63,562 nt of DNA from Desulfatirhabdium butyrativorans DSM 18734 (GTDB lineage Bacteria > Desulfobacterota > Desulfobacteria > Desulfobacterales > Desulfatirhabdiaceae), in contig NZ_AUCU01000019.1 in assembly GCF_000429925.1 (NCBI RefSeq), positions 52,544 to 116,105 of the forward strand, given 5' to 3'. Positions 30,514-39,826 of this stretch are shown piece by piece. The position numbers and the translations under genes are program-made. A model generated the notes under the pieces. The model did no database searches. It was given only the letters and a program-made list of their open reading frames with translations, and had not been told where the DNA came from. The stretch's first letter is position 1. Every line of letters begins with the position of its first letter.

Positions 30514-31020
30514 TTATGCGTCCAGTCCTGCGACAGCCTCGGCATGTCGCTGTCTGCGGATGTCGGGGAGCGTTTCTGTCAAACCGAAACTCAGGCAGTG
30601 GGTCGTGCAGACCGTGACACAGGCGGGTTTGAGTCCGTCGTCGATGCGATCCTTGCAGTAATCGCATTTCACCACCTTGCCGATTTCCGGGTTCCACTGG
30701 GGCGCGCCCCAGGGGCAGGCGGTGATGCAGGCTTTGCATCCGACACACAGGCTGTGATCGACGAAAACGATGCCGTCTTTGGCCCGCTTCTGCATGGCGC
30801 CTGTCGGGCAAGCGGCCACACACCACGGGTTTTCGCAATGGAAACAGGGCATGAAGACATAGGCCGCTTTGGGAAGACCGTTGATCATCTTGGGGCCGAC
30901 GGTGATGATCTGGCAGAGTTTCGGCCCGACCGGAAGGGATTTGTTGCTCTTGCAAACAATTTCACAACTGTGGCAACCGATGCATTTCTTTTTGTCCTGC
31001 AACAGATAATATTTGCTCAT
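30514..31020 (-). CDS. Four-cluster ferredoxin subunit (DmsB/HycB-like)
   Basis: From the ATG at 31020 (GAAGGA ahead) the protein has 168 residues. Four Cys groups are visible: CIGCHSCEIVC near residue 12, CFHCENPWCVAACP near 58, CVGCKACITACPWGAP near 90, and CDYCKDRIDDGLKPACVTVC near 115. This is the usual pattern of the electron-transfer subunit of molybdopterin enzymes. It has no signal peptide. It lies between the catalytic subunit and the GltD-like subunit. Confidence 0.92.
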   Translation of the reverse strand: MSKYYLLQDKKKCIGCHSCEIVCKSNKSLPVGPKLCQIITVGPKMINGLPKAAYVFMPCFHCENPWCVAACPTGAMQKRAKDGIVFVDHSLCVGCKACITACPWGAPQWNPEIGKVVKCDYCKDRIDDGLKPACVTVCTTHCLSFGLTETLPDIRRQRHAEAVAGLDA

Positions 31021-31108
31021 GGTCGATTCCTTCAGAAAAGTCGACATATATGCTCGTTTGAACCGGGATGGTTTCGGTATTCACCCTTGGGAAAATGAAT
31101 CCGCTGTC

Positions 31109-33196
31109 TCACTGGACCCGTTTGACCGTAACGAACGTATCGTGCAGCGCCGGGCTTCCGCCAACCCAATCCGTCAGGTTTTCCTGCAGAACGTTATCGG
31201 CCAGCCCCTTGTTGAAGCAGCGGGATGCGGTCTTGGCTTCGTGCCCGAATCCATGCACCATGAAGACGGCTTCCGGGTGGATGAAGTCCGTGACAAAGGC
31301 GCGAATGGTGCCGGAGCCGACACTCGAGCTCACTTCGACCCGGTCATTGTTCTGGATGCCGATCGCCTTGGCTTTGGCAGTGTTGATCCAGAGCACGTTT
31401 TCCGGAAACAGCTCGCTCAGCAGCGGATTGTTCTGGGTGGATACATGGGTGTGCAGCGCAACGCGGCCTACCGTCAGGCGGAAGCGGTTTTCGGCAGGTT
31501 CCGGCGCTTTCGGGTAAGGCGGGAAGGATGGGAAGCCCGCATTTTCCAATAGGGATGAGACCAATTCGATTTTGCCGGAAGGCGTCTTGAACTGGATGCC
31601 ATCCTGGCGATCCCAGAAAATCGGGTCTTTTCCGTAGGCCACGAATCCTTTGGCTTCGAAATCCTTGAGCGTGAATCCGGTCGGCTCGAGCTGCCATTCG
31701 ACAAGCTCTTCCATCGTCTGATAAGGGAAGTATTGACCGATGTCGAGCCGTTCCGCGAGTTGTTTCAGGATGATGGCCGCTTCCCGGGTGTCGTAGCGGG
31801 GTTGCACCGCCTGCCTGCGCAGGAACATCTGCGGTTTGAGGCCGTTCGCCTGCTGGATGCAATCGGTTCGCTCGAGATAGATCGATTCGGGGAGGATGAC
31901 ATCGGAGTACCAGGCGATATCGCTCATGTTGATGTCGATGGTGACGATGAGATCGAGCTTTTCCAGGGCTTTTTTCATCCCGTTGGTATCCGGGATCGAT
32001 TTGAGCGGATCGAAGCGGTTGGCGATCAGTGCCTTGATCGGGTAGGGATTTTCCTTCAGGATGGCCTCTGTCAGCACCTGGGGCACGCCATGGGCCGGAT
32101 CAGGCAGGGGGAAATCGGGGGTCCCGACCTTGTCGAAACGAACGGTGGTGACTTTGGGAAGGGTTTGATCCGTCAGTTTGCGGGCCGGTTTTTTGCCCAG
32201 TGCGCCGGGGCCTTTCTTGAAGAAAATGCCGCCTTTGGCTTCGACGCTGCCCATGAGCGCATTGAGAATCAGAATCGAACGGCGCAGGTGAATTTCGTTC
32301 TGCTGGTGGGCGCCGCGATACCCGTAGTGGAAGATGACCGATGGTTTGTCCCGGCTGATTTTCCGGGCGAAATCGATGATTTCATCGGCAGGAATACCGG
32401 TTTCCTGCTCGGCCCATTGCGGTGTGAAAGGCTGTACGAAATCCTGCAGTTCGGAAAGCCCCAGCACCCAACGATCGACATAGGCGGCGTCGTAGAGTCT
32501 TTCCTGAAGAATCACATGAATGAGCGCGTAATTGAGCGCCAGATCGGTCCCGGGCCGGATCATCCAGTAGCGATCCGCCTTGGTTGCGGTAACGGAAACC
32601 CGTGGATCGATGTAGGTGACCTTGGCGCCTGCCTGGATGGCATCCATCAACCCGTTGACTTCTTTAACGGCGATGGCTTCGAAAATGTTTCTGCCGTACA
32701 GGACGATATGGCGGGTGTTCTTGTAGTCGATGCCGATCTGGGCATCCGTATAGCCGAAAAGGCTTCTGCAGGCGGTGTTGACCGATCCCTTGCACAGGGC
32801 ATCGTGCGTGAAATGGTTGGGCGAGCCGAGGGCCTTGAGGAAGGTTTTGGAGACATGGGTGGAGAGGTTGGTTCGCTCACCCATCACCAGACTTTGCGGG
32901 CCGTATTCAGAGATGATCTTCTTGAGTTTTTCGGCCACATAGTCGAGGGCCTCGTTCCAGGATGCCTTTCGCCATCTGCCTTCTCCCCGTTCGCCATCCC
33001 GAATCAGGGGGGTCTGCAACCGTTCCCGGTCATACAACAGGGAAATGCCTGCGGAGCCTCTCGGGCATAGGCTTCCTTCCATGCCTGGAACCTGGGGATT
33101 TCCTTCAATCCACCGAACCTGTCCGTCTTTGACCTGAACCTTGATCGGACAGCGGACGGAACACATGAAACACAACGTATAAACGGTTTTTTCCAT
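31109..33196 (-). CDS. Molybdopterin-dependent oxidoreductase, catalytic subunit
   Basis: The 695-residue protein has an N-terminal [4Fe-4S] motif (CFMCSVRCPIKVQV...LCPRGSAG), the family's molybdopterin-binding halves, and a C-terminal dinucleotide-binding domain (VGRVALHTHVSTQNNPLLSELF). Cys in HDALCKGSVNTAC near residue 145 sits where the Mo/W ligand is expected. There is no Tat signal, so the enzyme is cytoplasmic, unlike periplasmic thiosulfate or polysulfide reductases that it otherwise resembles. The substrate cannot be assigned. A strong ribosome site (GGAGGAAGG) precedes the ATG. Downstream genes supply Fe-S and flavin partners. Confidence 0.9.
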   Translation of the reverse strand: MEKTVYTLCFMCSVRCPIKVQVKDGQVRWIEGNPQVPGMEGSLCPRGSAGISLLYDRERLQTPLIRDGERGEGRWRKASWNEALDYVAEKLKKIISEYGPQSLVMGERTNLSTHVSKTFLKALGSPNHFTHDALCKGSVNTACRSLFGYTDAQIGIDYKNTRHIVLYGRNIFEAIAVKEVNGLMDAIQAGAKVTYIDPRVSVTATKADRYWMIRPGTDLALNYALIHVILQERLYDAAYVDRWVLGLSELQDFVQPFTPQWAEQETGIPADEIIDFARKISRDKPSVIFHYGYRGAHQQNEIHLRRSILILNALMGSVEAKGGIFFKKGPGALGKKPARKLTDQTLPKVTTVRFDKVGTPDFPLPDPAHGVPQVLTEAILKENPYPIKALIANRFDPLKSIPDTNGMKKALEKLDLIVTIDINMSDIAWYSDVILPESIYLERTDCIQQANGLKPQMFLRRQAVQPRYDTREAAIILKQLAERLDIGQYFPYQTMEELVEWQLEPTGFTLKDFEAKGFVAYGKDPIFWDRQDGIQFKTPSGKIELVSSLLENAGFPSFPPYPKAPEPAENRFRLTVGRVALHTHVSTQNNPLLSELFPENVLWINTAKAKAIGIQNNDRVEVSSSVGSGTIRAFVTDFIHPEAVFMVHGFGHEAKTASRCFNKGLADNVLQENLTDWVGGSPALHDTFVTVKRVQ

Positions 33197-33234
33197 TCTA
33201 CCTTCCTCCGGAAAACGTTCGTTTGGGTCAAGCG

Positions 33235-33256
33235 TTCATGAACAATGATTCATGAA
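33235..33256. promoter_or_regulatory. Paired palindromes, possible operator of the molybdopterin cluster
   Basis: The 8-bp palindrome TTCATGAA occurs at 33235-33242 and again at 33249-33256, 14 bp apart, 39-60 bp upstream of the catalytic-subunit ATG. Paired short palindromes at this distance resemble a two-dimer operator. No regulator gene is adjacent. Confidence 0.35.
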
Positions 33257-33295
33257 TCCACAAGAAATAAATTCAGCACTTCTTGAAAGCGGGAG

Positions 33296-33997
33296 TTATG
33301 TTCCTTTCGGGTCAGGTTTGGAACCGACCAGATCGGATAGACTCAGCATCTTCTCTTCATCCGCATCGCTTCTGTCAAAGAGCGAGGATGGCTTTTGGGC
33401 GGACAGCAAACGATTCCGCAAGGGATGAGCGAGAATGCGAATCAGGATGTACATGAGAATAAAGACAAGGATCGGAGTGACCGTGTTGCCGATTTTGGGG
33501 ATTCGAAACGGAATGAAAAAGACGACTTCGTAGAATCGCTCCTGAAGCCACCCCAAAGCGAATGGAACCGGCAGAAGCGCTGCTGCGCCCAGGCCGGTCT
33601 GGGCAAAGAAATACCTCCCGAAAGCGTCGTTTGCCATCTTGTTGCAACTGGTATAGCTTGCCTTGTCTTTGACGGCAATGGCCTTCATCGAGAGATTGTG
33701 CATGGAGACGGTTTCTTTCTTCAACTTTTGAAGATGTGATTTCGTCAGGGATGCCGCCGCATCCGCGGTATACCAGCCGATCACCGTGACAAAAAAGGAA
33801 AGTGCAGCCGTACCCAGCAGGAACCCGAGCATCGGATTGTCCGGAATCCGGTACCAGAAGATCAGAAATGCATCGAGCCAGAAATAGAACATATTGAGGA
33901 TGTCCATGTCGATAAAGAGATTTCCAATATTTTCAGGATACGAATGGCCCCGCCAAAAGTCTTGCCAAGCCCGATTTTCGTTCTTGTCGGCCACCAT
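33296..33997 (-). CDS. Uncharacterised three- to four-helix membrane protein after TauE/SafE
   Basis: The 233-residue protein has hydrophobic segments at about residues 32-50 (LNMFYFWLDAFLIFWY) and 55-78 (LGFLLGTAALSFFVTVIGWY). A charged, helical loop follows (about 82-125, LTKSHLQKLKKETVSMHN...), then segments near 130-150 (GLGAAALLPVPFALGWL) and 170-190 (VTPILVFILMYILIRIL). This order of helix, basic coiled loop and two helices recalls EMC3/DUF106-type members of the Oxa1 superfamily, but this is only a topology impression. It starts 46 bp after tauE on the same strand. The start choice is uncertain, with no clear ribosome site. Confidence 0.72.
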   Translation of the reverse strand: MVADKNENRAWQDFWRGHSYPENIGNLFIDMDILNMFYFWLDAFLIFWYRIPDNPMLGFLLGTAALSFFVTVIGWYTADAAASLTKSHLQKLKKETVSMHNLSMKAIAVKDKASYTSCNKMANDAFGRYFFAQTGLGAAALLPVPFALGWLQERFYEVVFFIPFRIPKIGNTVTPILVFILMYILIRILAHPLRNRLLSAQKPSSLFDRSDADEEKMLSLSDLVGSKPDPKGT

Positions 33998-34043
33998 CTG
34001 GATCGTTGGCGCTCGCAGACTTTTGACGAGTCCATCTTTCCGA

Positions 34044-35207
34044 TTAACGACCTAAAATTGCAAAACCGAAAAAAGATTTTGTAACATAATTGATACCAAC
34101 AACAAAAGCAAGAATGATAAATAATACTTTCAATGCCTTATCGGGAAGATATTTCGAAGTGTAGGGTCCTACAATCGAACCCACCACGATTCCGGCCATC
34201 TCAAGCCCGATCAGGGACCAGTGAACGATGGTCCCCTGCTGGATATAGCTGAAAATACTGGTGATCATGCCGATGAGGACGGCAAAGGCGGATGTGCCTG
34301 CCGAAAGATACATCGGAAGTCCCGATACGCTGGTCAGGAAGGGAACCAGCAGGAAGCCGCCACCAACACCGATAAAAGAGGCGACCGCTGCAATGACAAA
34401 ACCGCCGAGGACCGGGAACAACGGGTTGAAATTGAACTCGACGCCGTAGAAGGTGAAGCGGACACGGGATACACTGAATTCTACGATTTTAACACCCAGA
34501 TCTCGGGTATCGACGTTGGCGCCTGCCTTTTTTTCCTTCATGACTTTTTCAAAGGCGTCTGCGGCAGCTTTTGCGGCTTTTTTCTTGGCGGCACCTGTTG
34601 GTGTCGTTTCATAGAGCATCCAGCAGCCAAGAAGCAGGACAAAGAGTCCGAAATAACCCTGGTATGCTTTAAAGGAAACTTTGCCGGCTGTCAGGAGAGG
34701 AACGAGGTAGCTACCCCCCATCGAACCGATGGCCAATGCTATGCCGAGCGGAACGACAAGCCTTCCCATTTTGTAATAGTTGATTGAAGAAATGAGAGCG
34801 CTCATGCCAACAAGAAACTGATTGGAAACCCGGACGGAATCGGTAACGACCTTATTCAAAACCGGTGATGTTTCTCGAAAGGATCCAGCATAGCTTCCTA
34901 AGCCGTAAATGGAAATGTGCCCGACGCCGGCCATGATTCCGCCGAAGGCACCAACCGTGGAAAAAATCCAGCCAACCCACACGGCCCACAGGAAGGCGAC
35001 GATATGATTGACGTTTGGGCCGCCCGGAATGCCGAGATAACCGGGCGCCGCTTTGGGATCGATCTGACCTTTGCCTGTTCCGACCGGGGTTTTGGCGATG
35101 GCATCCGTCAGTTTGTCCGCATAGGCGGTTTGGGGTAAAATAAAGGGGGTGAGCAGCAGGGCTGCGAGAATCCCCAGCACGATAAAGGATTTAGTTGATT
35201 GCGTCAT
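34044..35207 (-). CDS. TauE/SafE family transporter (second copy)
   Basis: From the ATG at 35207 (AGGAGA 7 bp ahead) the protein has 387 residues. It starts with a cleavable-looking signal sequence (FIVLGILAALLLTPFILPQTAYA) and a periplasmic segment before the first membrane helix. Family half-repeats are VGWIFSTVGAFGGIMAGVGH near residue 75 and FIGVGGGFLLVPFLTSVSGLP near 280. A Lys/Ala-rich loop (AAKKKAAKAAADAFEKVMKEKKAG) separates the halves. It resembles the copy at 9647 only at family level. The downstream membrane gene may be its partner. Confidence 0.9.
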   Translation of the reverse strand: MTQSTKSFIVLGILAALLLTPFILPQTAYADKLTDAIAKTPVGTGKGQIDPKAAPGYLGIPGGPNVNHIVAFLWAVWVGWIFSTVGAFGGIMAGVGHISIYGLGSYAGSFRETSPVLNKVVTDSVRVSNQFLVGMSALISSINYYKMGRLVVPLGIALAIGSMGGSYLVPLLTAGKVSFKAYQGYFGLFVLLLGCWMLYETTPTGAAKKKAAKAAADAFEKVMKEKKAGANVDTRDLGVKIVEFSVSRVRFTFYGVEFNFNPLFPVLGGFVIAAVASFIGVGGGFLLVPFLTSVSGLPMYLSAGTSAFAVLIGMITSIFSYIQQGTIVHWSLIGLEMAGIVVGSIVGPYTSKYLPDKALKVLFIILAFVVGINYVTKSFFGFAILGR

Positions 35208-35591
35208 GCTGTTTCTCCTGAAATATAATTGGATGACAAAGCACAAGCCTCGTCACCTGCACATGCCTTTCGTTTCGATGGGAGGGGAAAACGACGGATG
35301 CAGCAGGCGGAGGCTTGTGGCGGAACCATGAACCAGATTGCTGTATGGGATTTCGAGATCTTGGGCTTCACCTCCTTTTCAGGTCAAGAGCGTCCATAAA
35401 TGCCATGCAGCTTCTATACAACTTTCGTGCCATGAAAAGCCTTGTGGTTTGAAAACATGATAATATACTGAAAGCATGCATAATAGAAAACCGAGACCTC
35501 GAACAGGCTGTTGGATTCCGGCAGGTAAAAAGGCTTGCGGATCCATGGTTCTTCCGGATACATGATGCGCTGAAGCGCCAAATATCCCTGT

Positions 35592-35726
35592 ATGATCAAG
35601 CCATTCGAGCTGCGCATGCAATTTGTTGCGCATGCAATGAAAAACTTGCATCCAGAGGTCTTTTCCGAGATCTGGGATATGGAAAGCGCGATTCGATGGT
35701 TGCAACCAGCATTGGAAATTCGTTAG
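35592..35726 (+). CDS. Possible small protein (44 aa) upstream of der
   Basis: An ORF of 44 codons (MIKPFELRMQFVAHAMKNL...WLQPALEIR) ends 74 bp before the der start. Its composition is protein-like and helical, but no ribosome site is evident and I know no relative. It is the only candidate gene in 35208-35799; the rest of that stretch must hold promoters for tauE (minus) and der (plus). Confidence 0.28.
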   Translation: MIKPFELRMQFVAHAMKNLHPEVFSEIWDMESAIRWLQPALEIR

Positions 35727-35799
35727 GATGACCATGCAGCGAAACCCTTCGGATGAAAAGCGAGGCGGCTGCAATGGAAGGATGGCCCGAGGATACGAT

Positions 35800-37158
35800 A
35801 TGATGAAACCAATTGTAGCGCTCGTCGGCAGGCCCAATGTGGGCAAATCGACGTTGTTCAACCGGTTGACGCGAACCCGAAACGCCCTCGTGGACGATCG
35901 GCCCGGGGTGACGCGGGACAGGCATTTCGGGGAGGCCGTATGGAACGATATCCCGTTTACCGTGGTCGATACGGGCGGCTTTCTGGCCGAGGATACGGAT
36001 CCATTCGCCCCTCTGATCCGCACCCAGGTGATTCAGGCTGTTTCCGAAGCCGATGTGGTCGTGCTGATTCTGGATGGCAAATACGGGGTTTCGCCATACG
36101 ATGGGGATATGCTCCGGTTGCTGCGAAGCCAGGCAAGGCGACTGGCGGTAGTGGTGAACAAGATCGACGGCCCGATGAAGGAAATCCATCTGAACGAGTT
36201 CTATGAGCTGGGTTTTGAACCGCTGTTTTCGCTGTCTGCAGAACATGCCTATGGAATCGAAGATTTTCTGGATCACCTGGTGGGGCTTTTCCCGGAAATC
36301 GATTCGGACACAGAGCCCATCCAGGAGGATGAGCAGATATCGACCATCCGGCTTGCCATTGTCGGGAGGCCCAATGTCGGCAAAAGCTCCCTGATCAACC
36401 GGATCATCGGTGAAAATCGTCTGCTGGTCAGTGATGTGCCCGGCACCACCCGGGATGCGATCGATATTTCGTTTCGAAAAGGCAAAAACGAATATGTGCT
36501 GATCGACACGGCCGGTATCCGCAGGAAAGCCAAAGTGGATGAGAAGATCGAGAAGCTCTCCATCATCAAATCCCTGCAAAGCCTCGAGCATTGCGACATC
36601 GCCTTGATCGTTCTCGATGCGGCGGCCGGTGTGACGGAGCAGGATGTGCATATTGCCGGGTATGCGGCGGAGCGCAACTGCGGGTGCATTTTTCTGTGGA
36701 ACAAATGGGATCTGGTGGACAAGCAGGTCAAAACGGTGCGCACCATGACGGAGATGTTGCGGGATACGGCAAAATTTCTGCAGTTTGCCCCTGTCCTGAC
36801 GGTATCGGCGCAAACCGGCCAGCGGGTGAGTGGCATTTTCCCGCTGGTGGATACGGTGTTTCGGCAATATGGCTGCCGCCTGACAACAGCCGCCGTGAAC
36901 CGGATGCTCGAAAAGGCCCTCGCGCGAAAAGAGCCCTCCATTTTCCGGGGCAAGCGGCTCAAGTTCTATTACATGACCCAGGTGGCCACCCGTCCGCCCA
37001 GCTTTGTGGCTTTCGTCAATCATCCCGAAGGAATTCATTTTTCCTACGAGCGGTATCTGATCAACCAGATCCGGCAGGAATTCGGTCTCGATGTCACCCC
37101 GATCCGATTGATGTTTCGCGAGCGATCGGGTAGAAAACTTCCTTCACGCGCAAAATGA
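35800..37158 (+). CDS. der: Ribosome-assembly GTPase Der (EngA)
   Basis: Der has two tandem GTPase domains and acts in 50S ribosome maturation. G1 motifs are GRPNVGKST near residue 8 and GRPNVGKSS near 190. G3 motifs are DTGG and DTAG, and G4 motifs NKID and NKWD; the KH-like domain follows (FYMTQ..RPPSFVAFVNHPEGIHFSYERYL). From the ATG at 35800 (GAGGATACGAT ahead) the protein has 452 residues. The open frame begins at 35728, but those residues are unlike the family. It overlaps rarA by 4 bp (ATGA). Confidence 0.95.
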   Translation: MMKPIVALVGRPNVGKSTLFNRLTRTRNALVDDRPGVTRDRHFGEAVWNDIPFTVVDTGGFLAEDTDPFAPLIRTQVIQAVSEADVVVLILDGKYGVSPYDGDMLRLLRSQARRLAVVVNKIDGPMKEIHLNEFYELGFEPLFSLSAEHAYGIEDFLDHLVGLFPEIDSDTEPIQEDEQISTIRLAIVGRPNVGKSSLINRIIGENRLLVSDVPGTTRDAIDISFRKGKNEYVLIDTAGIRRKAKVDEKIEKLSIIKSLQSLEHCDIALIVLDAAAGVTEQDVHIAGYAAERNCGCIFLWNKWDLVDKQVKTVRTMTEMLRDTAKFLQFAPVLTVSAQTGQRVSGIFPLVDTVFRQYGCRLTTAAVNRMLEKALARKEPSIFRGKRLKFYYMTQVATRPPSFVAFVNHPEGIHFSYERYLINQIRQEFGLDVTPIRLMFRERSGRKLPSRAK

Positions 37159-38492
37159 ATTCTGAAAAGGCGACACATGATCCGATGGATGGCCAGCCAC
37201 TGGCCGAGCGCATGCGGCCGAGAAGCCTGGCCGAATTCGCCGGGCAGCGTCATCTGCTCGACAGGGGCGGGATGATTGCAGCCGCAGTGGCCAAGGACCT
37301 GGTGTTTTCCATGATTTTCTGGGGTCCGCCCGGAGTCGGGAAAACCACGCTCGCACGGATCATCGCCCGGGAAACCCGCAGCCGCTTCATCCATTTTTCC
37401 GCCGTGCTGGCGGGCGTCAAAGACATTCGGGCCGTCATCGATCAGGCGGAGGCAAATGCCGCCCAGGGATACCGGACCATCCTGTTTGTGGATGAAATCC
37501 ACCGTTTCAACAAGGCCCAGCAGGATGCCTTCCTGCCGCATGTCGAATCGGGAAAGATCATCCTGATTGGCGCAACGACGGAAAATCCTTCCTTTGAAGT
37601 GATTCCGGCCCTGATGTCCCGATGCACCCTTCTGGTGCTGCACCGTCTGGCGCAGGCGGATATCGAATCCGTTTTGCGCAAGGCGCTGGCGGATGCCGAA
37701 AGGGGCCTTGGCAGGCAGGGGCTGTGTTTTGCGGACAACGCCATTGCGGCCATTGCCGATATGGCGGACGGGGATGCGCGATGCGCCCTGAACCTGCTCG
37801 AGACCGTTTCGGCGACATTGCCGGCAGGTGTGGGCGGCCCGGATCATCCGGTGGACGTTTCCGATCTGGAGGGAATGGTCCAAAAGAAGCTGCTTCACTA
37901 CGACAAAGGGGGTGAAGAGCACTACAATCTCATTTCCGCGCTTCACAAAAGCCTTCGGGGCAGCGATCCGGATGCAGCCATCTACTGGCTGGAGCGGATG
38001 CTTTCGGCAGGGGAAGACCCGTTCTATATCGCCAGGCGCATGGTGCGCTTCGCATCGGAAGATGTCGGTATCGCCGATCCGTTCGCGCTGGATGTGGCGA
38101 TGAACGCCATGGAGGCTTTCCGTTTCCTGGGCCATCCCGAAGGGGATCTCGCGCTCGTTCAGGCTGCCGTTTATCTGGCTACCGCTCCCAAAAGCAATAC
38201 CCTCTACATTGCCCATGGCAAGGTGAAGGAGGCCGTCAAAAACCACGGGGCGCTTCCCGTTCCGCTGCGTATTCGCAATCCGGTAACCAAGCTCATGGCC
38301 GGACTGGGATACGGCAAGGATTATCGGTATGCCCACGACTATCCGGATGCCTGGACCCCGCAGGAGTATCTTCCGGAGGAACTCATCGGTCAGCGCTTCT
38401 ATGCGCCTTCCAGTCGGGGATACGAGCGGCAGGTCAAGGATCGTCTTGAAAAATGGATCGAACTCAAACGGGCCAGACGCAACAAGGAATGA
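37155..38492 (+). CDS. rarA: Replication-associated recombination ATPase RarA (MgsA)
   Basis: The 445-residue AAA+ ATPase acts at stalled replication forks. Signatures are [21 protein letters not shown] near the N-terminus, Walker [13 protein letters not shown] near 58, Walker [22 protein letters not shown] near 108, and sensor 1 [12 protein letters not shown] near 138. The C-terminal tetramerisation region has [18 protein letters not shown] and [15 protein letters not shown]. Its ATG overlaps the der stop and it ends 4 bp before cinA, so the three are probably co-transcribed. Confidence 0.95.
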   Translation: MNSEKATHDPMDGQPLAERMRPRSLAEFAGQRHLLDRGGMIAAAVAKDLVFSMIFWGPPGVGKTTLARIIARETRSRFIHFSAVLAGVKDIRAVIDQAEANAAQGYRTILFVDEIHRFNKAQQDAFLPHVESGKIILIGATTENPSFEVIPALMSRCTLLVLHRLAQADIESVLRKALADAERGLGRQGLCFADNAIAAIADMADGDARCALNLLETVSATLPAGVGGPDHPVDVSDLEGMVQKKLLHYDKGGEEHYNLISALHKSLRGSDPDAAIYWLERMLSAGEDPFYIARRMVRFASEDVGIADPFALDVAMNAMEAFRFLGHPEGDLALVQAAVYLATAPKSNTLYIAHGKVKEAVKNHGALPVPLRIRNPVTKLMAGLGYGKDYRYAHDYPDAWTPQEYLPEELIGQRFYAPSSRGYERQVKDRLEKWIELKRARRNKE

Positions 38493-38496
38493 CAGA

Positions 38497-39735
38497 ATGA
38501 TTGCAGAGATTCTTTCAACAGGGGATGAAATCCGTACCGGATCGCTGGTCGACACCAACTGCGCGTTTCTGGCTCAGGAGATCGAAGGGATGGGTATCCG
38601 GGTCGGCCGGCATACGACGGTGGGAGACGATCTCGATGAACTTTCGGCCACCTTGCAGGAAATCGGGGCCAGGGCGGATGTCGCCGTTGTGACCGGCGGA
38701 CTGGGACCGACATCCGATGATATCACCGCCGAAGCGGCGGCCCGAGCCGCAGGCGTCGCCCTTGCGATCGATCCGGAGGCCCTGCGCCAGATCGAGGCGT
38801 TCTTCAAGCGGATCGACAGACCGATGACGGATATCAACCGCAAACAGGCGATGTTTCCCGAGCAGGCCGTGCGGATCGACAATCCGATCGGATCGGCGCC
38901 GGGTTTTCATCTCATCATCGGGAAATGCCGGTTCTTCTGTTTGCCCGGGGTGCCGGTGGAAATGAAGCGCATGTTCCGGGAAAGCGTTTGCCCGGAAATC
39001 GGGCGGATGCTCGGAGCCGACCATCCCATACGCATGATCACCACCCTGTCGAGTTTCGGATATGGCGAGTCCATGGCGGCCGAAAAGCTCAAGGGCTTCG
39101 AGCAGGAATTCCCCGACATTCGCCTCGGGTATCGGGCCAAGTTCCCGGAGGTGCAGATCAAGTTTTATCTCCAGGGCGACGATCCCGAAGCGCTCGAAAA
39201 CCGATCCCGTTTGGCTGCCGAATGGGTCAGACAGCGCCTGGGCAACCGGATCTTTTCGGAAAACGGCGAGTCCATGGCCCAGGTCATCGGCAGGCTGCTC
39301 CTGGAAAAAGGGGCTACGCTCGCCATCGCCGAAAGCTGCACCGCAGGACTCATTTCCCACTGGATCACCGATGTCGCCGGCAGTTCCCGCTATTTTCTTT
39401 CGGCAGTCGTCGTTTATGCCAATGAAGAAAAAATCCGCCTGCTTGGCGTCAAGCCCGAAACGCTGGCGCGGCACGGGGCCGTATCGGAGGCTGTCGTCAC
39501 GGAGATGGCAGAGGGCGCGCGAACGCGATCCGGCGCCACCTACGCTCTGGCCACCAGCGGCATTGCGGGACCCGATGGCGGTACAGCCGAAAAGCCCGTC
39601 GGTCTGGTCTGGATCGGTGTATCGACGCCCGGTGGCACCCTGGCCCGTTCCTTTCAATTCCGCTATGGCAATCGCGAGGCGAACAAACAGATGTTTGCCA
39701 TGAGCGCCCTTGAAATGCTCAGAAGGTCTTTATGA
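38497..39735 (+). CDS. cinA: CinA family protein / NMN amidohydrolase
   Basis: From the ATG at 38497 (AAGGA ahead) the protein has 412 residues. Residues 1-170 are a molybdopterin-binding/MoaB-like domain (ILSTGDEIRTGSLVDTN, VVTGGLGPTSDDITAEA). Residues about 250-412 are the CinA C-terminal domain, which deamidates nicotinamide mononucleotide (TLAIAESCTAGLISHWITDVAGSS, ALATSGIAGPDGGTAEKPVGLVW). A longer frame upstream is not used because it overlaps rarA in another frame. Its likely role is pyridine nucleotide recycling. Confidence 0.94.
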   Translation: MIAEILSTGDEIRTGSLVDTNCAFLAQEIEGMGIRVGRHTTVGDDLDELSATLQEIGARADVAVVTGGLGPTSDDITAEAAARAAGVALAIDPEALRQIEAFFKRIDRPMTDINRKQAMFPEQAVRIDNPIGSAPGFHLIIGKCRFFCLPGVPVEMKRMFRESVCPEIGRMLGADHPIRMITTLSSFGYGESMAAEKLKGFEQEFPDIRLGYRAKFPEVQIKFYLQGDDPEALENRSRLAAEWVRQRLGNRIFSENGESMAQVIGRLLLEKGATLAIAESCTAGLISHWITDVAGSSRYFLSAVVVYANEEKIRLLGVKPETLARHGAVSEAVVTEMAEGARTRSGATYALATSGIAGPDGGTAEKPVGLVWIGVSTPGGTLARSFQFRYGNREANKQMFAMSALEMLRRSL

Positions 39736-39742
39736 TGAAAAA

Positions 39743-39773
39743 GTCGGCAGTGGGCAGTGGGCGGTCGGCAGTG
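39743..39773. repeat. Short heptamer repeat (GGCAGTG type)
   Basis: Four 7-bp units (GGCAGTG, GGCAGTG, GGCGGTC, GGCAGTG) lie between cinA and the ABC ATPase gene. The unit differs from the CTGACT heptamer, but the period is the same. Confidence 0.7.
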
Positions 39774-39826
39774 TGTTTTTGGCCTCTTTTCATCTCAGGG
39801 GGTGGCGGACATCGCCATGAACGGTT

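Noticed and set aside
35414-35617. 67-residue minus-strand ORF in the der-tauE gap
   Set aside because: No ribosome site, no recognisable features, and an opposing frame is equally plausible.
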